Below, in pieces: positions 58,447-64,000 of a DNA stretch of 64,000 bases. Source of the DNA: an uncultured Porphyromonadaceae bacterium. GTDB taxonomy: Bacteria > Bacteroidota > Bacteroidia > Bacteroidales > Muribaculaceae. Numbering within the stretch: the first letter of the stretch is position 1; every line of letters starts with the position of its first letter. The translations under genes and the position numbers were made by a program. Below the pieces are notes generated by a model. The model searched no databases. It saw only the letters and a list, made by a program, of their open reading frames with translations, and was not told the origin of the DNA. The stretch spans positions 151,159 through 215,158 of the forward strand of contig CAOKFI010000001.1 of the NCBI GenBank assembly GCA_948467675.1, written 5' to 3'.

Positions 58447-59031
58447 ATGGAGATCAAAGATTACGATGAGGCGACGGTTGAGGCGGTAGCCGCACATATA
58501 CGAAAGATTATCGAACTGCTCGGCGAAGACCCTACGCGCGAGGGGCTGCTTAAAACACCGGTGAGGGCTGCCAAGGCATTATATTATGCATCCAACGGAT
58601 ATCGTATAGATCCGTCGGCACTGATGAGGCAGGCGATTTTTGAGTATAATGGCTCTCAGATGATTATTGTGCGTGATATAGAATTTTATTCTATGTGCGA
58701 GCATCATCTTCTGCCGTTTTTCGGTCATGTATCGATAGGGTATATTCCTGATGGCACTATGGTCGGATTAAGCAAACTCGCACGTATAGTCGATGCCTAT
58801 GCACGTCGTTTTCAGGTGCAGGAACGTTTTACCACCGAGCTGTGTAAAGAGGTCTACGAGACGCTTCCGGCTAAAGGTGTTATGGTGGTATGCAATGCCC
58901 ACCACATGTGTATGAAAATGCGAGGGGTTGAAAAACAGGATGCGACGACTACAACGACAGATTATGTCGGGGTATTTGCAGATGATCCGATGCTTCGGAG
59001 AGAATTCCTGGAATCTATTCGTTATCGATAG
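58447..59031 (+). CDS. folE: GTP cyclohydrolase I
   Basis: 194 residues. Zinc ligands in MCEHHLLPFFG and in CNAHHMCMKMRG, substrate segment GVEKQDATTTT. Converts GTP to dihydroneopterin triphosphate, the first step of tetrahydrofolate synthesis. It follows the SPOR gene by 41 bases. Confidence 0.97.
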   Translation: MEIKDYDEATVEAVAAHIRKIIELLGEDPTREGLLKTPVRAAKALYYASNGYRIDPSALMRQAIFEYNGSQMIIVRDIEFYSMCEHHLLPFFGHVSIGYIPDGTMVGLSKLARIVDAYARRFQVQERFTTELCKEVYETLPAKGVMVVCNAHHMCMKMRGVEKQDATTTTTDYVGVFADDPMLRREFLESIRYR

Positions 59032-59050
59032 GATAGGGCTGACAATCTGA

Positions 59051-59488
59051 TCAACTGTCTATTTCATCGTCGTCAGCGTCGAAATCGAAGTCCCATCCAT
59101 CGGTATAGGCTTCTTCCGTAAATCGTGACAGTTCACGGCCTTCTCGCTTTGTAGGACGTCCGAGGCCTTTGCGCCTGTCTACGAAGCCGCTGATTTTAAC
59201 GACTTCAAGTAAATCGAGTTGCGATTTTGGGGTGATGTTTTCCATATATTCAGGAACCAGTTTGGCACCAAGCCGGTTCTCTGTAAGAGCCACTACGCGG
59301 AATGAGTAGGTGACAGGCGGTTTGCGTACGCATACGATATCGCCGACTTTGATCATTCGGGATGGTTTTACCACAGTGTTGCCTACGGTTACACGCCCTT
59401 TTTTACATGCGTCGGTCGATATTGTACGAGTCTTGAATATGCGTACCGCCCACATCCATTTGTCGATCCTGACCTCTGTCTTTGCCAT
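59051..59488 (-). CDS. S4 domain RNA-binding protein (Hsp15-like)
   Basis: 145 residues from the ATG at 59488 (the open frame runs further upstream into pth). An S4 RNA-binding domain begins at residue 6 (VRIDKWMWAVRIFKTRT, GRVTVGNTVVKPSRMIKVGD), followed by an acidic C-terminal tail (about FDFDADDDE). Hsp15 binds stalled 50S subunits with nascent chains. It follows pth by 10 bases. Confidence 0.87.
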   Translation of the reverse strand: MAKTEVRIDKWMWAVRIFKTRTISTDACKKGRVTVGNTVVKPSRMIKVGDIVCVRKPPVTYSFRVVALTENRLGAKLVPEYMENITPKSQLDLLEVVKISGFVDRRKGLGRPTKREGRELSRFTEEAYTDGWDFDFDADDDEIDS

Positions 59489-59498
59489 ATACAGGCTG

Positions 59499-60062
59499 TT
59501 ATTTGTTGTTGAAATCGCACATAGCTGTCTGAATTCCGGCAAGGCAGAATGTCTTGATCGCATCGACAGCTGTTTCAATGCGTACCGGCAATTGTTGGCG
59601 CTGGTCGAGGGTGAACGCACCAAGCACATATTCTATCTGACGTCCTCTCTGATAGTCATTGCCTATGCCAAAGCGGAGTCTGGGGTAGGCGTCGCTGCCT
59701 AACATAGCGGCAATATTTTTTAACCCATTATGTCCGGCATCGCTGCCGCGCGGTTTTATGCGTATGGCGCCGAACGGAAGAGCCAGGTCATCGACAAGGA
59801 CTAATATACGGTCCATCTCAATTCCTTCCTTGTCTTTCCAGTAGCGTACGGCATTGCCGCTCAGATTCATGTATGTGGAAGGCTTTAACAATATAAGTTG
59901 CTTGTTTTTAAGACGCATACGGGCAATGTCGCCATAGCGTTCAGTCGAAAAAGAAATATTGGATGCCTCAGCAAAGGCATCCAATATTCTAAAACCTATA
60001 TTGTGGCGGGTCTGACGATATTCGTCGCCGATATTCCCTAAGCCCACAATCAGATATTTCAT
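59499..60062 (-). CDS. pth: Peptidyl-tRNA hydrolase
   Basis: 187 residues. Active-site His in RQTRHNIGF, Asn in [10 protein letters not shown] and Asp in VDDLALPFG; the [13 protein letters not shown] motif is also present. Releases tRNA from dropped-off peptidyl-tRNA. It begins 17 bases after the rplY stop, so rplY-pth-S4 form one minus-strand unit. Confidence 0.97.
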   Translation of the reverse strand: MKYLIVGLGNIGDEYRQTRHNIGFRILDAFAEASNISFSTERYGDIARMRLKNKQLILLKPSTYMNLSGNAVRYWKDKEGIEMDRILVLVDDLALPFGAIRIKPRGSDAGHNGLKNIAAMLGSDAYPRLRFGIGNDYQRGRQIEYVLGAFTLDQRQQLPVRIETAVDAIKTFCLAGIQTAMCDFNNK

Positions 60063-60079
60063 AGGGAAGTGGTGTTATG

Positions 60080-60736
60080 TTACTTACCGGCAGCTGCTGC
60101 AGCGGCGGCACCACGTGCGGCGCGAGTGAGCTGTACGGCGCATACAACTGCATTCTTGGCATTCATCAGTTCCAGACCCTCGAAATGAAGATCGCCGACC
60201 TGTATAGTCTTGCCGAGACCCAGATGGTCTACATTTACGACAAGGCGTTCGGGTACTTGAGTATAAGGAGCTTTCACGCGGAGTTTCTTCATGGAGAGTG
60301 TCAACTTACCACCGGCCTTAACACCTTCGGCGTGGCCTTCGAGAGTGACAGGAACTTCAATGGCAACGGGTTTGGTCTCGTTTACTTCGAGGAAGTCCAT
60401 GTGAAGGATGGTGTCTTTTACCGGGTGGAACTGGAGCTCCTTGAGAACGGCCATTTTGGTCTGTCCGTTGAATGTAAGTTCAATCGCAAAAATATCGGGT
60501 GTATATACAAGTTTGCGCACTGCATCCTCGGTAACTACGAGATCGGTAGTGATCAAGCCTTTGCCGTCGCCAATCTCTACAATTTTCTGTCCGGCCTGCA
60601 ACTGACCTGCGAAAGGAAGGGCTACTACATCGCCGCCATTGAGGACTACAGGGATCTTTTTGTCGGCGCGTAACTGTTTTGCGGCTTTTTTGCCGAGATC
60701 AGTACGGGGCTCGGCTGCTAATTTAAATACTTTCAT
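60080..60736 (-). CDS. rplY: 50S ribosomal protein L25/general stress protein Ctc
   Basis: 218 residues, the long (CTC-type) form: an L25 5S-rRNA-binding domain followed by the TL5/CTC extension, ending in an Ala-rich tail (RAARGAAAAAAAGK). Start of the rplY-pth-S4 unit, with a -7 box at 60817-60824. Confidence 0.95.
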   Translation of the reverse strand: MKVFKLAAEPRTDLGKKAAKQLRADKKIPVVLNGGDVVALPFAGQLQAGQKIVEIGDGKGLITTDLVVTEDAVRKLVYTPDIFAIELTFNGQTKMAVLKELQFHPVKDTILHMDFLEVNETKPVAIEVPVTLEGHAEGVKAGGKLTLSMKKLRVKAPYTQVPERLVVNVDHLGLGKTIQVGDLHFEGLELMNAKNAVVCAVQLTRAARGAAAAAAAGK

Positions 60737-60816
60737 CTTGTAAAGTTAAAATGTTGTGTTACTCAAAATTAAGTTTCTTAATTTCCCATCACACTGGTTG
60801 ATGAAAAAATCGAGTG

Positions 60817-60824
60817 CAAAGATA
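60817..60824 (-). promoter_or_regulatory. Putative -7 promoter element of the rplY-pth-S4 unit
   Basis: TATCTTTG on the minus strand, 81 bases before the rplY ATG. The -33 region is T-rich without an exact TTG. Confidence 0.5.
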
Positions 60825-60849
60825 CATCTTTTTTCTGAAAAAATTGCGC

Positions 60850-60857
60850 TACATTTG
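60850..60857 (+). promoter_or_regulatory. Putative -7 promoter element of the M48 protease gene
   Basis: TACATTTG on the plus strand, 29 bases before the ATG at 60886, divergent from the rplY promoter 26 bases away. Confidence 0.5.
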
Positions 60858-60885
60858 CAGTATATTTAATCCAAAATAACAAGAT

Positions 60886-61692
60886 ATGTACAAGATTGTA
60901 GTTAGATTTATCTTAGTCGTGGCTTGTCTGACTGGAGCCATGACTGCGTCCGCACAGTTTAAAATCAACAAGAAGGTTATAGGAGGTGCTGTAAAGGCTG
61001 TCAAGGCTGCAACATTGACCGATGATCAGATGGTGCAGTATGTAAAGGAATACATAGATTGGATGGACGAGCATAACCCGGTGACACCGGAAGATAATCC
61101 TTATACCATACGTCTGCGTTCTCTTACGGAAGGCCTTACTGATGTAGAAGGTATGCCTCTTAATTTTAAAGTATACGATGTGATCGATGTCAATGCTTTT
61201 GCATGCGCCGACGGAAGTATCCGTGTGTTTTCCTCTCTGATGGATATCATGTCGGATGAAGAGCTGCTTGGCGTTATCGGTCATGAGATCGGCCATGTGG
61301 CTCATAAGGATTCAAAAAACAGTTTTCGTACAGCGCTGCTGACATCGGCTCTTAAAGATGGTGTCAGTTCCCAGGGCGGTGTGGCTGCCGCGTTAACCGA
61401 CTCTCAGCTTGGTAGTCTGGGCGAGGCTCTGGTGAGTGCCACATACTCACAGAAGCAGGAGCGTGCAGCTGACGACTATGGCTATACATTCCTTAAAGAG
61501 CACGGTAAGAATCCTTGGGCTATGGCTTTGTCATTCCGTAAGCTCAAACAGATGCAGGACGAAGCCGGTGCACAAAAAAACAGTAAACTGAATCAACTGT
61601 TTTCAACCCATCCTGATCTTGACTCCCGAATAAAGCGCATGGAGGAACGAGCTACATCAGAGGGTATTGCATCACCGGACGCCTCGAAATGA
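60886..61692 (+). CDS. M48 family metallopeptidase (secreted)
   Basis: 268 residues. Signal peptide (ending about TASAQ), then an M48 peptidase domain with the zinc motif HEIGH (VIGHEIGHVAH) and the third ligand Glu in RAADDYGYTFL context (QERAADDYG). Resembles BepA/YcaL-type periplasmic proteases that clear misassembled outer-membrane proteins. Single-gene unit. Confidence 0.9.
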   Translation: MYKIVVRFILVVACLTGAMTASAQFKINKKVIGGAVKAVKAATLTDDQMVQYVKEYIDWMDEHNPVTPEDNPYTIRLRSLTEGLTDVEGMPLNFKVYDVIDVNAFACADGSIRVFSSLMDIMSDEELLGVIGHEIGHVAHKDSKNSFRTALLTSALKDGVSSQGGVAAALTDSQLGSLGEALVSATYSQKQERAADDYGYTFLKEHGKNPWAMALSFRKLKQMQDEAGAQKNSKLNQLFSTHPDLDSRIKRMEERATSEGIASPDASK

Positions 61693-61702
61693 TAAAATTG
61701 TG

Positions 61703-61733
61703 TTTGCAGTCATAATTTTTTTTTGTACCTTTG
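61703..61733 (+). promoter_or_regulatory. Promoter of rpmH
   Basis: TTTG (61703-61706), 19 bases, TACCTTTG (61726-61733): full consensus match. Confidence 0.88.
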
Positions 61734-61777
61734 CACCTCGAATTGCAATTACAAGAAAAATTTGAAACAGAATCGCG

Positions 61778-61933
61778 ATGAAAAGAACATTTCAACCTTC
61801 TAACAGAAAGAGAGTAAACAAGCACGGTTTCCGTGAAAGAATGTCTACCCCTGACGGCCGCAAGGTTCTTGCCCGCCGCCGTGCCAAAGGCCGTGCCCGT
61901 CTGACTGTATCTGACAGCATCGGCAGCAAGTAA
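61778..61933 (+). CDS. rpmH: 50S ribosomal protein L34
   Basis: 51 residues: opens [19 protein letters not shown] and has the Arg-rich core [12 protein letters not shown], all conserved L34 features. Below the usual size cut-off for gene calling, but unmistakable, with its own promoter and terminator. It is about 40 kb from dnaA, not beside it as in many bacteria. Confidence 0.98.
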   Translation: MKRTFQPSNRKRVNKHGFRERMSTPDGRKVLARRRAKGRARLTVSDSIGSK

Positions 61934-61960
61934 GACTCTCTTTGATTTGAGAAAACTTAG

Positions 61961-61994
61961 AAAGCCGCAAGTCCTGACGAGGACTTGCGGCTTT
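61961..61994. terminator. Terminator downstream of rpmH
   Basis: 15-bp stem (61961-61975 with 61980-61994), 4-base loop, followed by a T-rich run. Confidence 0.9.
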
Positions 61995-62107
61995 TGTTTT
62001 ATGTTATGTAACATACCGCTTGACATGCGGAGTTTTCAAAAAAATCACTACTTTGCGCTCCGGTTAAAAGCCCTAACGAATTATTAACCCATTAAACTCT
62101 CTAATAC

Positions 62108-64000
62108 ATGAAGGTTTACGAAACTAATGAGATTAAAAACATAGCCTTGCTCGGCAGCAAAGGCTCGGGTAAAACCACACTCGCTGAAGCTATGCTTTTC
62201 GAGTGTGGAGTTATAAAACGTCGCGGTTCGATAGAAGCCAAAAATACTGTGAGTGACTATTTCCCAGTAGAAAAGGAGTATGGTTATTCGGTGTTCTCAA
62301 CGATATTCTATGCTGAATTTTTGGGTAAAAAACTCAATGTCATAGATTGTCCGGGTAGTGATGATTTTGTCGGTAATGCAATTACTGCGTTAAATGTCAC
62401 AGACACAGGTGTGATCCTGATTGACGCGCAATATGGCGTAGAGGTCGGAACTCAAAATATATTCCGAACTACGGCCAACCTTAAAAAGCCGGTTATATTT
62501 GCCATGAACCAGCTTGATGGCGAAAAGGCTGATTATGAGAATGTATTAGAGCAGATGCGTGATATTTTCGGCAAGAAAGTCATTCCTATACAATATCCGT
62601 TGGCGGTAGGGCCTGGCTTTAATGCCATGATAGACGTGCTGTTGATGAAGAAATATGAATGGGGACCGGACGGAGGTGTCCCGACTGTTTCAGACATTCC
62701 GGAAAGCGAAAAAGAACGTGCGCTAGAACTGCATCAGCAACTTGTAGAAGCTGCGGCAGAAAATGATGAGACCTTGATGGAGAAATTTTTCGATCAGGGA
62801 CATCTTACTGAGGACGAAATGCGTGAAGGTATTAGAAAAGGCCTTGTGGACCGTTCTATATTTCCGGTGTTCTGTGTAAGCGCATTGAAGGATATGGGTG
62901 TCCGCCGTATGATGGAATTCCTTGGAAATGTCGTGCCGTTTGTAGAGGATATGCCTGCGCCGGTTGATACTGTAGGCGATGAAGTGAAACCTGATAGCAA
63001 CGGGCCATTGAGTCTCTATATGTTTAAGACTACTGTAGAGCCTCATATCGGTGAGGTCAGCTATTTCAAAGTCATGTCCGGCACTCTTACTCCAGGCGTA
63101 GATCTGAACAATATCAATCGCGGTAGCAAGGAACGTATTGCCCAGATATATTGTGTATGCGGTCAGATAAAGACTCAGGCCGATAAATTATGTGCCGGTG
63201 ACATCGGTGCAACTGTTAAGTTGAAAGATGTACGTACAGGCAACACTCTGGATGAGAAAGGTTGCGAATATCTTTTTGACTTCATTAAATATCCGGCTCC
63301 GAAATATCAGCGCGCCATACGTCCGGTGACGGAAAGCGATGCGGAAAAGTTAAGTGAAATACTTACCCGTATGCATGAGGAAGATCCTACCTGGGAAGTC
63401 GAGCAGTCCAAGGAATTGAAACAGACAATACTTTCCGGTCAGGGTGAATTCCATCTGCGTACTTTGAAATGGCGCGTGGAGAACAATGATAAACTGCCTA
63501 TAGTGTTCGATGAGCCTAAGATTCCATATCGTGAAACAATAACAAAGGCATCCCGTGCTGATTATCGTCACAAGAAGCAGTCGGGTGGTGCCGGCCAGTT
63601 CGGTGAAGTGCACCTGATTGTCGAACCGTATACTGAAGGTATGCCGGCTCCTGATACATATAAGTTCGGGAATCAGGAATACAAGATGAGTGTACGTGAT
63701 ACTCAGGAAATACCGTTGGCCTGGGGGGGCAAGCTCGTGGTATGCAATTGTATTGTAGGCGGAGCTATCGATGCCAGATTTATCCCTGCCATTGTTAAAG
63801 GATTGATGGATCGAATGGAGCAGGGGCCGCTTACCGGATCTTATGCGCGTGATGTACGTGTATGCATATATGACGGAAAAATGCATCCTGTGGACTCGAA
63901 CGAGATCTCATTCCGCCTTGCAGGGCGAAATGCTTTCAGCGAGGCATTCAGAAACGCCAATCCAAAGGTGCTTGAGCCTGTATATGATGTCGAGGTATTC
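62108..64000 (+). CDS. Elongation factor G paralogue (EF-G2-like), 3'-truncated by the window edge
   Basis: 631 codons from the ATG at 62108, open to the last base; related proteins have about 720. All EF-G domains up to the start of domain V are visible. The GTPase motifs differ from canonical EF-G: P-loop GSKGSGKTT, switch II DCPGSDDF (80-87) where EF-G has DTPGHVDF, so the catalytic His is Ser; G4 is NQLD (134-137) in place of NKMD, and the switch I RGITI motif reads GYSVF. I recall that a Bacteroides EF-G paralogue of this type was reported to support translation and gut colonization without GTP hydrolysis; this gene looks like that family. Confidence 0.9.
   Translation, partial: MKVYETNEIKNIALLGSKGSGKTTLAEAMLFECGVIKRRGSIEAKNTVSDYFPVEKEYGYSVFSTIFYAEFLGKKLNVIDCPGSDDFVGNAITALNVTDTGVILIDAQYGVEVGTQNIFRTTANLKKPVIFAMNQLDGEKADYENVLEQMRDIFGKKVIPIQYPLAVGPGFNAMIDVLLMKKYEWGPDGGVPTVSDIPESEKERALELHQQLVEAAAENDETLMEKFFDQGHLTEDEMREGIRKGLVDRSIFPVFCVSALKDMGVRRMMEFLGNVVPFVEDMPAPVDTVGDEVKPDSNGPLSLYMFKTTVEPHIGEVSYFKVMSGTLTPGVDLNNINRGSKERIAQIYCVCGQIKTQADKLCAGDIGATVKLKDVRTGNTLDEKGCEYLFDFIKYPAPKYQRAIRPVTESDAEKLSEILTRMHEEDPTWEVEQSKELKQTILSGQGEFHLRTLKWRVENNDKLPIVFDEPKIPYRETITKASRADYRHKKQSGGAGQFGEVHLIVEPYTEGMPAPDTYKFGNQEYKMSVRDTQEIPLAWGGKLVVCNCIVGGAIDARFIPAIVKGLMDRMEQGPLTGSYARDVRVCIYDGKMHPVDSNEISFRLAGRNAFSEAFRNANPKVLEPVYDVEVF

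Overview
The window comes from a Gram-negative gut-type Bacteroidales chromosome, most likely the Muribaculaceae or a close family. Support: promoters of the Bacteroidota form TTG-N19-21-TAnnTTTG in front of many genes, no clear Shine-Dalgarno sequences, type III glutamine synthetase, PPi-dependent phosphofructokinase, the DapL lysine route, an EF-G2-like second elongation factor G, and Bacteroidota-restricted families (DUF4270, DUF4493, DUF4923, DUF1599, PCMD). Family names are from recognition of the translated sequences; no database search was run. No phage, insertion sequence, CRISPR array or rRNA operon was seen. This is core chromosome with a few lineage-specific surface-protein islands.

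Layout. 1-2.4 kb: murein dipeptide processing (NlpC/P60 peptidase and a Tat-type dipeptide epimerase) and an ion channel. 2.5-7.2 kb, minus strand: pyrB-pyrI-flavin reductase-glyA and pgk. 7.5-10.9 kb: tRNA-Thr, a DUF4270 lipoprotein, a one-domain glycogen synthase, a small protein and a cupin. 11.1-17.6 kb, plus strand: one tightly overlapping operon with a stand-alone DsbD N-domain, DsbD, MazG, a secreted protein, topoisomerase III, a NUDIX hydrolase and a Cys-rich membrane protein, then tRNA-Cys. 17.7-20.1 kb: two secreted proteins of unknown role behind a structured leader that looks like an attenuator. 20.2-25 kb: dnaA, MlaD-like protein, SPOR amidase, GldB-like lipoprotein. 25-31 kb: PPi-PFK, and the operon ABC-F, sugar kinase-RapZ fusion, MurU-like nucleotidyltransferase. 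31-33.3 kb: NAD(P)H oxidoreductase and a GH13 lipoprotein. 33.5-45.9 kb: nitrogen block dapF-dapL-glnN and gltB-gltD-amidophosphoribosyltransferase-like. 45.9-49.1 kb: TrkA/TrkH potassium uptake and a DUF4923 protein. 49.4-55.1 kb: a four-gene surface cassette (DUF4493 lipoprotein, two paralogous outer-membrane barrels, PCMD-type lipoprotein). 55.2-59 kb: DUF1599, a DoxX/MauE-like membrane protein, tpiA, a SPOR protein, folE. 59-64 kb: S4 protein, pth, rplY, M48 protease, rpmH, and an EF-G2-like gene running off the end.

How the genes fit together. Central carbon flow (PPi-PFK, TPI, PGK), pyrimidine and one-carbon metabolism (PyrBI, GlyA, FolE), ammonium assimilation (GSIII, GOGAT) and meso-DAP/lysine synthesis are all represented. 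Cell-wall turnover recurs: the NlpC/P60-epimerase pair, a SPOR amidase, and a putative MurNAc-recycling pair (kinase-RapZ and MurU-like).

Most worth a second look: the four-gene surface cassette; the kinase-RapZ fusion; the EF-G paralogue with altered GTPase motifs; the possible attenuator at about 19.95-20.06 kb; and a channel whose selectivity filter does not match the potassium consensus.
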